This document shows positions 27,276 through 35,713 of a stretch of DNA of 64,000 nt, one piece after another; the stretch's first letter is position 1; every line of letters starts with the position of its first letter. The stretch comes from Candidatus Poribacteria bacterium (GTDB taxonomy: Bacteria > Poribacteria > WGA-4E > WGA-3G), in NCBI GenBank assembly GCA_022821725.1, contig JAJEDB010000014.1, positions 1 through 64,000 of the forward strand, given 5' to 3'. The position numbers were made by a program, and so were the translations under genes. The notes under the pieces were generated by a model, which was not told the DNA's origin, searched no databases, and saw only the letters and a list, made by a program, of their open reading frames with translations.

Positions 27276-27953
27276 ATGGCACAAAATGGACGATTTACCG
27301 ATGAACTCAGGCTCACTGCTGCCCCAATTTGGGAGGCGGATCTTCGGCATCCCTTCGTTAGTGGTATTGCCGATGGGAGTCTTCCGACAGAGAAATTCAA
27401 GTTCTATCTAATTCAGGATTACCTGTTCCTATTGGACTATAGCCGTGTATTTGCACACGGTGTTATCAAGGCGCACGATGAAGCGACGATGGCGATGTTT
27501 GCAGAACTGCTCAATTCAACATTGAACACCGAGATGGATTTGCATCGCGGGTATTGTGCGAAATTCGGTATCTCTGCCACTGAGATGGAAGCCGCGCCGA
27601 TGGCACCTACGACCCATGCTTATACCCGACATCTACTTGATGTCGCACAGGTCGGGACTTTAGCGGATATTGTTGCCGGTGTTTTACCGTGTCAGTGGGG
27701 TTACGCCGAGATCGGGACAACGCTTGCTGAACAAGGCGGTTCGCCGGAACCTCTCTATCAGGAGTGGATTGACATGTACGCCTCTCCCGAATTCCTATCG
27801 CTGGGTGAATCTTTGCGAGGGCTTCTCAACAATCTCACAGCCGAGCATAGTGCCTCTGAAAAAGAACGGATTAAAAACTACTTCTTGCTGAGTAGTCGTT
27901 ATGAATATCTGTTTTGGGAGATGGCTTACACGCAGGAGACGTGGAAAATTTAG
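27276..27953 (+). CDS. tenA: TenA family thiaminase-like protein
   Basis: A 225-residue all-helical TenA/THI-4 protein, which hydrolyses aminopyrimidine breakdown products of thiamine for salvage. The active-site Cys is present in GVLPCQWGYAEIG near residue 132, so it belongs to the Cys-type. QDYLFLLDYSRVF near 47 and the C-terminal EYLFWEMAYTQETW (catalytic Glu) also match. It converges on the kinase gene with a gap of only 10 bases. It may work alongside other thiamine genes not in this window. Confidence 0.92.
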   Translation: MAQNGRFTDELRLTAAPIWEADLRHPFVSGIADGSLPTEKFKFYLIQDYLFLLDYSRVFAHGVIKAHDEATMAMFAELLNSTLNTEMDLHRGYCAKFGISATEMEAAPMAPTTHAYTRHLLDVAQVGTLADIVAGVLPCQWGYAEIGTTLAEQGGSPEPLYQEWIDMYASPEFLSLGESLRGLLNNLTAEHSASEKERIKNYFLLSSRYEYLFWEMAYTQETWKI

Positions 27954-27963
27954 CCGTACCTGT

Positions 27964-29775
27964 TTACAGAGGTAGAGCGATATAGAAGACGCTGCCTTGT
28001 CCAAGGGTGCTTTCCAACCATATTCTTCCGTTGTGGGAGAGGACAATATGTTTAGCGATTGCCAACCCTAATCCAGTGCCCCCCATTTCTCGGGCACGTC
28101 CTTCGTCAACACGGTAAAACCTTTCAAACACGCGGGATTGTGATTCCATCGGGATACCGATACCTGTATCTTCTACACGCAGGAGGATCTCTTCCGAGCC
28201 TATCTCCGCGCCTTCAGTCCCTTCACCTGAACGGATCTTTGCTGAAACGGTAATCGCTCCACCGTCCGGTGTATATTTGATAGCATTGTCAATCAGGTTC
28301 ACAAAGATTTGCATGAAAAGTTGTCGGTCTACATTAACCCTCGGGAACTTTTCAGGAACCTCCCATTTTAAGACCAACCCCGATTCCTCTAATAGCGGCT
28401 CAAACACGTCTAAAATCGGTGCGTGGAAGGTATTGAGGTCGCAAGGCGAGCGTTTCAATTCTACCTCACCCAACTCCAGCCGAGAGAGTTCCAACAGGTC
28501 TGAGACTAAGCTTGTAAGTCGGGCGGAATGATTGAGAATTTTCACGATGAACTGTTCGCCTGTCTTCGTCCGAACGGAATTCTCACCGAGTAGGGTTTCG
28601 GCGTAACCCCGGATCGTTGTGAGTGGCGTTCGGAGTTCATGTGAAACGTTTGCCACAAAGTCCGCTCGAATCCGTTCTAATTGTCGTTCCTTCGTGACAT
28701 CGTGGATAACGATGACGTATTCTTGACCTGCAGAAACGGGAACGACCGTGACCTCTGCCTCTGGTTCTCTAAGGTTACCGAGTTGGATTTCTGCGAACGC
28801 GATGGTTTCTGTCTGTTCCGCTTTTTTCAGGAGTGCTTGTAGTTCTGGAATCCGATTGATTTCAATCAAGGCTTTACCGATATAATCGTCAGGGAGCTCG
28901 AGCATAGAGATAGCGGTTGGATTGGCATACGTAATCTCAGACGCACCATTCACGAGTAATACACCTTCGCCCATATTTTTCAAAATGGTTTCGGAACGCC
29001 GGTGTTCTTCAGAGATTGTGTCAATCTGTTCCTGTATCCTGTCTGCCATCAGGTTAAAGTTATGCGAAAGTTGTCCGAGTTCGTTGCTTGAATCCACAGG
29101 AACACGAGAGTTGATATTACCAGCAGCAAGCGATTGGGTCACCTGTGTCAATTTTCCAATCGGTTTTGTGATCGCACCCGTGCTAAAAACGCTAAATACG
29201 ATCACGAGAATGAGTCCTGCCACACTCGCAATGAGAGCCATCTGTCGAAGCTTATCAATTGCCGTATTGACGGCTGCCATCGGGAGCGCGACACGGCAGA
29301 TGCCAATCAAAGTTCCTGAGATTTCTGAATCCGCATTGCTATGTATTGGGAGAGCAAAGTAACGAAATTCTGTCTGTGTTGTATTGCTGTAGCGGTCTCG
29401 AATACCGCTTCCTTTCTTGATCGCATCTTGGACCTCTGGACGCGTGAGGTGGTTGTCCATTTCACGGAGTGCCTGGCCATCCCGTTCGGTATCCCCCCAG
29501 ACAACACCCGCCAAGTCGATGAAGGTCACACGGGCATTGTTAGCCTTTCCGAGCTTATCAACGAGCGGGTCTATGAGGTCGTAGGTAAAGTTATCCTTGG
29601 TAGGGAGTTCTTCGATGAGAAATTCCCGAGTTAATGTCGCCTGGACTTCCAATTCACTGGTGATGTGGCTGCTCATGGAGTCTTTGAGCATCGTAGCAAG
29701 ATAGAAATACATGGCGAGCAATACCAAAAGCACAATGCCTATATACCTGAATGTCAGTTGGGTACGGATGTTCAT
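27964..29775 (-). CDS. PhoR-like sensor histidine kinase
   Basis: A 603-residue membrane kinase. Helix 1 (YIGIVLLVLLAMYFYLA) is at residues 11-28. An extracytoplasmic sensor domain lies at about 30-175. Helix 2 (ASVAGLILVIVFSVF) is at about 178-196. HAMP, then a PAS domain (LKNMGEGVLLVNGASEIT) from about 265, follow. The HisKA phospho-acceptor motif is VSHELRTPLTTIRGYAETL, then HATPase_c with NLIDNAIKYTPDGG, VEDTGIGIP and GGTGLGLAIAKH. This is the PhoR order. No response-regulator gene is next to it, which is unusual for this class. The signal is unknown. Confidence 0.9.
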   Translation of the reverse strand: MNIRTQLTFRYIGIVLLVLLAMYFYLATMLKDSMSSHITSELEVQATLTREFLIEELPTKDNFTYDLIDPLVDKLGKANNARVTFIDLAGVVWGDTERDGQALREMDNHLTRPEVQDAIKKGSGIRDRYSNTTQTEFRYFALPIHSNADSEISGTLIGICRVALPMAAVNTAIDKLRQMALIASVAGLILVIVFSVFSTGAITKPIGKLTQVTQSLAAGNINSRVPVDSSNELGQLSHNFNLMADRIQEQIDTISEEHRRSETILKNMGEGVLLVNGASEITYANPTAISMLELPDDYIGKALIEINRIPELQALLKKAEQTETIAFAEIQLGNLREPEAEVTVVPVSAGQEYVIVIHDVTKERQLERIRADFVANVSHELRTPLTTIRGYAETLLGENSVRTKTGEQFIVKILNHSARLTSLVSDLLELSRLELGEVELKRSPCDLNTFHAPILDVFEPLLEESGLVLKWEVPEKFPRVNVDRQLFMQIFVNLIDNAIKYTPDGGAITVSAKIRSGEGTEGAEIGSEEILLRVEDTGIGIPMESQSRVFERFYRVDEGRAREMGGTGLGLAIAKHIVLSHNGRIWLESTLGQGSVFYIALPL

Positions 29776-29867
29776 TATAGTTCCCTGTTGGCGTGAGAGT
29801 CAAATGATTGGGTTTGATAGTATCATAACACGGTCTCGGCATAATGTGCAAACGGAAACGTGTCCTC

Positions 29868-29896
29868 TTGACATCTAAATCGGATTCTGCTATACT
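29868..29896 (+). promoter_or_regulatory. strong promoter upstream of a MITE-like repeat
   Basis: TTGACA (29868-29873), a 17-base spacer, TATACT (29891-29896). The MITE-like repeat starts 15 bases later, and the DapA-family gene begins at 30138. The transcript would therefore read through the repeat. Confidence 0.7.
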
Positions 29897-29910
29897 GAAA
29901 TCTTAAGTTA

Positions 29911-30063
29911 CAGGACTTACGCAAATTGCCTAAAAAAAGCCGTTATCTTAGTAATTTAACCCCTAAAGAATCAACGGTATGAATGCCTTATGGCATTCCC
30001 CGTATGGCATTCCCCGCCCCTTATCAGGGGGACTTTAAGAGGAAGTGCGTAAGTCGTAAGTCA
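29911..30063. repeat. MITE-like repeat, copy 1
   Basis: About 150 bases between AGGACTTACGCA (29912-29923) and TGCGTAAGTC (30046-30055). The middle includes a direct repeat of TATGGCATTCCCCG and a short hairpin. No transposase is encoded. It fills most of the 361-base gap before the DapA-like gene. Confidence 0.7.
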
Positions 30064-30137
30064 TATACATACTCCGATACTGTGTTCCTCGCAAACCATA
30101 TCAGTGAGACAGCAACTACGCTCTATGAGGTGGATTC

Positions 30138-31037
30138 ATGAATATTCGATTTGAAGGTATTTTTTCACCGACAATAACGCCACTTGATGAGAAAGAACGC
30201 GTTGATGAACTTGGATTTAATAACCAACTCAATCGTTTGATTGACAGCGGTATCCACGGCATCTATCTATTAGGAACTTCTGGCGAATTTACGACATTGA
30301 CGAATACAGAGCGCGAACGAGCGATGGACATCGCGGTCAAAGCGATCGGCGGTCGCGTCCCGATTATCTGTGGTGTGATGGACACAAGCACCCAGCGCGT
30401 TATCCAAAACATTAAAATTGCCGAACAATTCGGGGTTGACGCGGTTGCTGCGACACCGGGTTATTACTATCCCTCCACCGACGATGCGGATCTCATCGAA
30501 TTCTATTACGATGTTGCCGCAAGCACAGAACTCCCTGTTTTCATTTATAACATCCCTTCAACTGTCAAAACAGCGATTAAACCGTATGTCGTTGCGCAAC
30601 TCGCGGAGACGTGTGAGAACATTGTTGGAATTAAGGACAGTTCCGGCGATTGGACGAACTGCCTCAACCTCTTGGATCGGCTCGGAGACCGTCCGGATTT
30701 CTCCATCATGCTCGGTTCGCATACTGCGTTGGGGGCAGCCTTACTGTTCGGTGCAGACGGCGGTGTCGTCTCGATTTCAAACGTCGCTCCGAAAGAATCC
30801 GTCGCACTCTATAATGCTGCAAAGGCACGCGACATCGATGAAACCGACCGGTTACAGAAGTTGTTACTTCGACTCAGCAAAATGTATACGTATGGACAGG
30901 GCGTTAGCGGTATGAAAGCGTGTCTGGAGATTTTGGGAGTCTGTAAGGCATATACAACCGGACCCTTGCTGCCCGTTAGCGACTTTGCGAAGGATGAACT
31001 CCGACAATTATTATCGGAAGCAGGGATTGCGAAATAA
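30138..31037 (+). CDS. DapA family lyase/aldolase
   Basis: A 299-residue Schiff-base TIM-barrel enzyme of the dihydrodipicolinate synthase/N-acetylneuraminate lyase family. GTSGEFTTLT near residue 46 binds pyruvate carboxylate. The YNIPSTV Tyr near 134 and the Lys of GIKDSSGDW near 162 are the catalytic pair. It may act in lysine synthesis or in sugar-acid breakdown; the motifs do not decide between them. The gap to aroA is 35 bases, so they may be co-transcribed. Confidence 0.87.
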   Translation: MNIRFEGIFSPTITPLDEKERVDELGFNNQLNRLIDSGIHGIYLLGTSGEFTTLTNTERERAMDIAVKAIGGRVPIICGVMDTSTQRVIQNIKIAEQFGVDAVAATPGYYYPSTDDADLIEFYYDVAASTELPVFIYNIPSTVKTAIKPYVVAQLAETCENIVGIKDSSGDWTNCLNLLDRLGDRPDFSIMLGSHTALGAALLFGADGGVVSISNVAPKESVALYNAAKARDIDETDRLQKLLLRLSKMYTYGQGVSGMKACLEILGVCKAYTTGPLLPVSDFAKDELRQLLSEAGIAK

Positions 31038-31050
31038 ACGTGTTTTTCAG

Positions 31051-31072
31051 AACCGCAAGGTAAAATTAAAAA
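31051..31072 (+). repeat. CCGCAAGGTAAAATTAAA element before aroA
   Basis: The element ends directly at the aroA ATG and provides AAGG 12 bases upstream. Confidence 0.7.
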
Positions 31073-32344
31073 ATGATTGAGATACAGCCGATTCGCAAAC
31101 CCATTGATGCGACCATAGAGGTCCCGGGTTCTAAAAGTTATACCAACCGGGCATTATTAGTCGCTGCGTTGGCGCGCGGGACTTCGACCGTGACAGGTGC
31201 CCTCTTTAGCGATGATACGCGCTATATGTGTAATGCGCTGCAAAAACTCGGTGTCGAGATTCACGCGGATGAGCAGCAGGCGAGGTTTGACATACATGGA
31301 AATGGTGGGGACATTCCGGTTTCGAGTGCCGAACTCTATATCGGAAACTCAGGGACCACCTCACGCTCGCTGACTGCCTATGTCTCATTAGGTCGCGGGA
31401 AATTCCTCATTGATGGCGATGCCCCGATGCGACACGGGCGTCCGATTGCCGATTTACTGGATGCCCTGACGCAAATTGGGGTTTCGGCACGCTCGCAATT
31501 TGGCAATGGACATCTGCCTGTCATTATTGAGGCAAATGGATTGGAGGGTGGAAAAACCCGACTCGATGTCTCTAAGAGCAGTCAATTCTTGACGGCGTTG
31601 CTACTCATCGCACCTTATGCTAAAAATGACGTAGAGATTCAAGTCGTCGGCGAACGCGAGATGCCCTATATTGACATTACACTCGCAGTCATGGCGGCAT
31701 TCGGTGTCGAGGTTGTCAGCGAAGGCTATAGGTATTTTCGGATTGAAGAGGGGCAGCGGTATCAGCCACGTATCTATCACGTTGAGCCAGATGCTTCCAA
31801 CGCCTCCTATTTCTTCGCGGCGGCTGCACTTACAGGCGGACGTGTCACCGTCCAACATCTGTCTTTAGACTCCATGCAAGGCGATGTTCAGTTTGTCCGA
31901 ATTTTGGAAGAGATGGGGTGTCAGGTCACTGTTTCTGACAGTGGGATTACCCTTATAGGTCCACGCCAATTGAAGGGTGTCGATGCGGATATGCGGGCAA
32001 TTTCGGATACGTCCCTAACCCTCGCAGCGATTGCGCCGTTCGCCGATAGTAAAGTGACCCTCCGAAACATTGAACACACCCGCTGGCAAGAAACCGATCG
32101 GATTCATGCGATGGTGACGGAGTTACGGAAATTAGGCGTGCCTGTGATTGAGCATCAGGACGGACTCGAAATTTCGCCTTCATCTGTTACCCCTGCAGCG
32201 ATTGATACGTATGAAGACCATCGGATGGCGATGGCGTTTGCGCTCGTCGGTTTAAAGGCAAACGGGATTCGGATTAACGACCCAGCGTGTGTCAGCAAGA
32301 CGTTCCCGAATTATTTTGAGGTGCTGGAACAATTATACGTCTGA
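31073..32344 (+). CDS. aroA: 3-phosphoshikimate 1-carboxyvinyltransferase (EPSP synthase)
   Basis: A 423-residue shikimate-pathway enzyme joining phosphoenolpyruvate to shikimate-3-phosphate. Conserved motifs are VPGSKSYTNRALLVAAL near residue 17, YIGNSGTTSRSLTAYV near 87, DGDAPMRHGRPI near 114, SKSSQFLTALLL near 165, and the C-terminal DHRMAMAFA and SKTFPNYFE. The two-lobed repeat structure is apparent in the pattern. Its 3' end is copied, with changes, 1.6 kb downstream at 33950. Confidence 0.95.
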   Translation: MIEIQPIRKPIDATIEVPGSKSYTNRALLVAALARGTSTVTGALFSDDTRYMCNALQKLGVEIHADEQQARFDIHGNGGDIPVSSAELYIGNSGTTSRSLTAYVSLGRGKFLIDGDAPMRHGRPIADLLDALTQIGVSARSQFGNGHLPVIIEANGLEGGKTRLDVSKSSQFLTALLLIAPYAKNDVEIQVVGEREMPYIDITLAVMAAFGVEVVSEGYRYFRIEEGQRYQPRIYHVEPDASNASYFFAAAALTGGRVTVQHLSLDSMQGDVQFVRILEEMGCQVTVSDSGITLIGPRQLKGVDADMRAISDTSLTLAAIAPFADSKVTLRNIEHTRWQETDRIHAMVTELRKLGVPVIEHQDGLEISPSSVTPAAIDTYEDHRMAMAFALVGLKANGIRINDPACVSKTFPNYFEVLEQLYV

Positions 32345-32457
32345 AAATATCGTTTTGGTTTTCTCAAGAGATGGGCGATTCGTAAAATTTATGGTATACT
32401 TAAAGGAAAACATGCCAAGATTGTTTTGATTCATAAGGAGTGGTGGGAGGAAAATGT

Positions 32458-33480
32458 ATGCAAACGCTAAATGTAGTGAATGAACTGGGCAGCGCAAATA
32501 CCGCACCAAAAGAGACTAAATCGCATCAGCACCCTGTTTCCTCTAAACAAAGCTTCAAGAGGAAAGTTGTCGATCCCTATCTTCACTGCCGGTTTGCCGA
32601 CGGTCATCATACTGAAGACATGCCGAAACAAGCACATCCGCATCTCACCGAGGCAGAAACATACAACAATCGCGGTATCGTCTACAGCGAAAATGACGAA
32701 CACGACCGCTCGACGGCGTGCTTTGACAAAGCACTTGAACTGCAACCGGATTATATCAATGCCCATTACAACCGCGGCCTGGCTTATATGAGAAAAGGCG
32801 AGGTGGACAAGGGTCTCGCTGATTATAGCGGTGCAATCCAGTTTAAACGTAATTATGCGGAAGCCTATAACAATCGCGGCATCGCTTATCAGAAGAAAGG
32901 TGAAATCATCTATGCTGTCCAAGATTATAGCACAGCAATCGGCTTGAATCCAGAACTCGCTGAACCCTACGCCAATCGCGGCAGTCTCTATCTCAGCAGG
33001 TTAGATATTCACCGTGCGGTTTATGATTGTACAAAGGCACTCAGACTGAATCCGGACGCGGGTGTAGCTTACGGAACTTGCGGTGTGGCTTGGTTACATT
33101 ACGGTCACTGGAAGAAAGCGAAAGCCGATTTCACTGTTGCTACTATTCTGGGTGTCGATGTCAGCGCGCTGTTTCATCACTTCTATGAGAACATCGACGC
33201 CTTTGTGCAGAAAACGAAGATTCAGATACCGGGGGATGTCGCGGACATGCTGGCTCCCCAAGCAGAACTCCCTGAATTTGAGGAGGGCGCACGCCTGAAG
33301 TTAGCCTTGAAGGCTTATGACAACGAAGCGCTCAGCATAGGTCTGTCTGCCCGATTTGCAGGTATGTCTCGCGAAGAATTCATCTATACGATGGGTAAAT
33401 ACGGGCTCTCTCCTATTCGTCTCACCGCCGAAGAGCTCCGAAAGGACGTTGAGAGTGCCAGAAAAGCCAGTCATCAGTAA
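32458..33480 (+). CDS. TPR protein with C-terminal UPF0175 antitoxin domain
   Basis: A 340-residue protein. Five consecutive 34-residue TPR units run from about residue 68 to 240; examples are YNNRGIVYSENDEHDRST, AHYNRGLAYMRKGEVDKG and AYNNRGIAYQKKGE. The final 90 residues start with KIQIPGDVADML and continue through LKLALKAYDNEALSIGL, then ARFAGMSREEFIYTMGKYGL and LTAEELRKDVE. This matches UPF0175, the antitoxin partner of DUF3368 PIN toxins. Antitoxins of this family are usually under 100 residues, so the TPR extension is unusual. The ATG at 32458 has GGGAGG upstream. The gene overlaps the toxin by 26 bases. Confidence 0.82.
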   Translation: MQTLNVVNELGSANTAPKETKSHQHPVSSKQSFKRKVVDPYLHCRFADGHHTEDMPKQAHPHLTEAETYNNRGIVYSENDEHDRSTACFDKALELQPDYINAHYNRGLAYMRKGEVDKGLADYSGAIQFKRNYAEAYNNRGIAYQKKGEIIYAVQDYSTAIGLNPELAEPYANRGSLYLSRLDIHRAVYDCTKALRLNPDAGVAYGTCGVAWLHYGHWKKAKADFTVATILGVDVSALFHHFYENIDAFVQKTKIQIPGDVADMLAPQAELPEFEEGARLKLALKAYDNEALSIGLSARFAGMSREEFIYTMGKYGLSPIRLTAEELRKDVESARKASHQ

Positions 33481-33946
33481 TACGAGTCCACTCGTAGGTC
33501 TTTGGGCACTCAATCTTTTCCCATTGTTGCGGGAACTCTACACCGAGGTGTTAATTCCAGAAGAAGTTCGAGATGAGTTTTTCGCGACCGAACGCCAAGC
33601 TCGCGAGGCAGCACTTAAAAGCGCGCCGTGGATTAGAACCGTCCCTTTGCATAACCCAGAAAATATAACGACACATGCGGAAATCGATCTCGGTGAAGCC
33701 GCGGTTTTCGTCCTTGCCGAAGAGCGTGAAGCACGTCTCGTGATTCTTGATGATCGGGATGCTCGACGGTACGCCGAACGAATCGGAGTGCCCTTTACTG
33801 GCACGGTTGGTCTTTTGCTGGAAGCAAAGGGAAGAGGATTTATTGAGGCAGTCACACCCCTTTTAGACGTATTGTTGGAGAATGGAATACGTTTGAGCCC
33901 ATCGCTCATCAACGATGCGTTACAGCAAGCCGGAGAAATGCGTTAG
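33455..33946 (+). CDS. DUF3368-type PIN domain toxin
   Basis: A 163-residue PIN-like RNase. VISNTSPLVGL at residues 6-16 is the first strand; Asn stands where many PIN proteins have Asp, though Asn also occurs in DUF3368. YTEVLIPEEVRDEF near 29 is typical. EIDLGEAAVFVLAEE near 70 and VILDDRDARRYAERIG near 91 supply further acidic residues. TGTVGLLLEAKGRG near 110 is the family's conserved Gly-Thr-Val motif. The start is GTG at 33455-33457, with AAGGA upstream, inside the antitoxin's 3' end. The longer open frame upstream is unlikely. Confidence 0.8.
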   Translation: MPEKPVISNTSPLVGLWALNLFPLLRELYTEVLIPEEVRDEFFATERQAREAALKSAPWIRTVPLHNPENITTHAEIDLGEAAVFVLAEEREARLVILDDRDARRYAERIGVPFTGTVGLLLEAKGRGFIEAVTPLLDVLLENGIRLSPSLINDALQQAGEMR

Positions 33947-33949
33947 TGG

Positions 33950-34003
33950 ATTAGCAAAACGTTCCCTGATTATTTTGAAGTATTTGAGGCGTTGTCCGTT
34001 TGA
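33950..34003 (+). pseudogene. diverged duplicate of the aroA 3' end
   Basis: Seventeen codons plus stop, beginning three codons after the toxin stop. They translate as ISKTFPDYFEVFEALSV, against VSKTFPNYFEVLEQLYV at the end of the intact aroA. The similarity extends over the nucleotide sequence and ends at the same stop codon. No start codon or upstream aroA sequence remains. The following 130 bases to the flippase show nothing else clear. Confidence 0.75.
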
Positions 34004-34134
34004 GTTAGCGAGCCGCCCATTGGGATGGACGGAATGCAGCAGGCGAACTCGTTTCGAGTGGCGTTTACTTTTTACAATTCGTCGCGGGAGACTTTGCCGC
34101 AACACAACGAGTGGTAATAGTGAAATAGGAACTG

Positions 34135-35565
34135 CTAATCAAACCGAAGTCTTTCCCGGAATTCGCCCAGAAGTGCCATCCCGCCACCGTAAAACACCAC
34201 TGCCAACGGAATCAGCACCCAGATAGAGAACGACCCCTTCAACTGCACTAAACCAACGCCCATCAGCGCAGAGAGAACAATTGCTTTCAAAAACGTGCGG
34301 AATACAAGATGGGTTTCCCGTAATTTGATGATGTGCCTTGAAATGTAACCGATTCCAAAAATAAGTAGGTATCCCTCACTGATAACCATGGCGATTGCGG
34401 CACCCGTATGGCTGAAACGCGGGATGAGGTATAAATTCAAACAGATATTCAGGAGTGCCGTTGTCCCCATCAGGACTGAGAACGCGCGGCGTTTGTCTGT
34501 TGCCCGTAAGACTGCCAACACTGCTGTTGTTATGAAAATGAGTCCACCCGCCCAACTGAGCCATTGGAGTGCTGCTGATATTTTGACGACTTCATTCGGT
34601 GTGTAGGTCGGAAATAACACCACCGTAATTTCGGGAGATAACGTTGACAGTCCGACCGCCAATGGAAATCCGCTCAGGACCATCCACCGCATACCCAACG
34701 AATATGCCCCCGGAAATCTCCCTTTTTCACGTTCCCAGGCGCGGGAGAGAACAGGGAACATCGCACCCATCATGAACGCGCCCGGCAGAATCGTGAAAGC
34801 GTTAACAATCGTATACGCCAAACCGTACCATGTGTTAGCCTCCACCCCTTCTACACTTAATTTTGACAGCATAATCGCATCAACGCGAAAATAGAGGAGA
34901 TTGAAGAGGTTACCGATTGCAAAGGGGAGTGCCTGCTGCATTAGCACTTTCACGATCTCTCGACTCGGTTGGAAACGGAGTTGCGTGAAGCGGAATCGGG
35001 TGAATCCGAGGCTCAAAATCAGGTTAATACAACTCGCTGCGAGCATCACTTGGCAGACCGGGACGAGTCCATAGCCTCGTAGAATCGCACCGCCACCGAT
35101 AATCAGAAACGCACCACGTTCGGCTATTACAGTGAAAGCCTCATATTTCATCTCCTCGTGGGCGCGAAAGACGCAGCGATACAATTGTGCCAAGGAATTG
35201 ACAATCTCTGCCAATCCCAGGAAAACGATCATCTTTACGATTATCGGGGGATAGAGATATAGACCGCTGACAACCATAATACTGTATGCGACAATCGAGA
35301 GAATGATGCGAACGATGAGGGCGTTGCCGAGGTAATGTCGGGTCTGTTGCAGGTGCAACGTCATTTCTCGAATGAGTGGATTTTGGAGTCCCAATTCCGT
35401 CAGAATCGCAATAAGATTCGTGAGCGCAATCGCAACAAAATAGCCACCGAGTTCACTTTCAGTGAAATAACGCGGCATCAGCCAGATCGTTATCACGAGT
35501 GAGCCGAGGCGACCGATAAGATGGGCACTAAAAAGAGAGGACGTGTTTTTAAAGATACGGTTCAT
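34135..35565 (-). CDS. polysaccharide flippase (MOP/Wzx-like)
   Basis: A 476-residue membrane protein with about 12-14 helices, starting SLFSAHLIGRLGSLVITIWLMPRYF-type sequence (first helix residues 10-30). Features include YFTESELGGYFVA near 29, a Arg/Glu-rich loop YRCVFRAHEEMKYEA near 128, and LLNICLNLYLIPRFSHTGAA near 385, common in O-antigen flippases. It should move lipid-linked glycans across the inner membrane. No other glycan-assembly genes are adjacent. Confidence 0.85.
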   Translation of the reverse strand: MNRIFKNTSSLFSAHLIGRLGSLVITIWLMPRYFTESELGGYFVAIALTNLIAILTELGLQNPLIREMTLHLQQTRHYLGNALIVRIILSIVAYSIMVVSGLYLYPPIIVKMIVFLGLAEIVNSLAQLYRCVFRAHEEMKYEAFTVIAERGAFLIIGGGAILRGYGLVPVCQVMLAASCINLILSLGFTRFRFTQLRFQPSREIVKVLMQQALPFAIGNLFNLLYFRVDAIMLSKLSVEGVEANTWYGLAYTIVNAFTILPGAFMMGAMFPVLSRAWEREKGRFPGAYSLGMRWMVLSGFPLAVGLSTLSPEITVVLFPTYTPNEVVKISAALQWLSWAGGLIFITTAVLAVLRATDKRRAFSVLMGTTALLNICLNLYLIPRFSHTGAAIAMVISEGYLLIFGIGYISRHIIKLRETHLVFRTFLKAIVLSALMGVGLVQLKGSFSIWVLIPLAVVFYGGGMALLGEFRERLRFD

Positions 35566-35713
35566 CTAATTGTGGCACTTCACCTGATACTATTTCTCAT
35601 TGAAAGTTCTTCAATAGGATTTTAAAGAAAAAACCGAATTGTAGCATAAACTTTTAGTTTGTGCAGTCTTGTTCCCATTCCGATTGTAAGGGATTTACAT
35701 ACGATATTGCTGC

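Noticed and set aside
9500..27953. YjbQ-like and TenA genes as one thiamine operon
   Set aside because: They are 18 kb apart on different strands with unrelated genes between.
33915..34226. 103-codon plus-strand ORF after the PIN toxin
   Set aside because: It has no recognisable domain and crosses the flippase 3' end; the informative frame here is the short aroA remnant.
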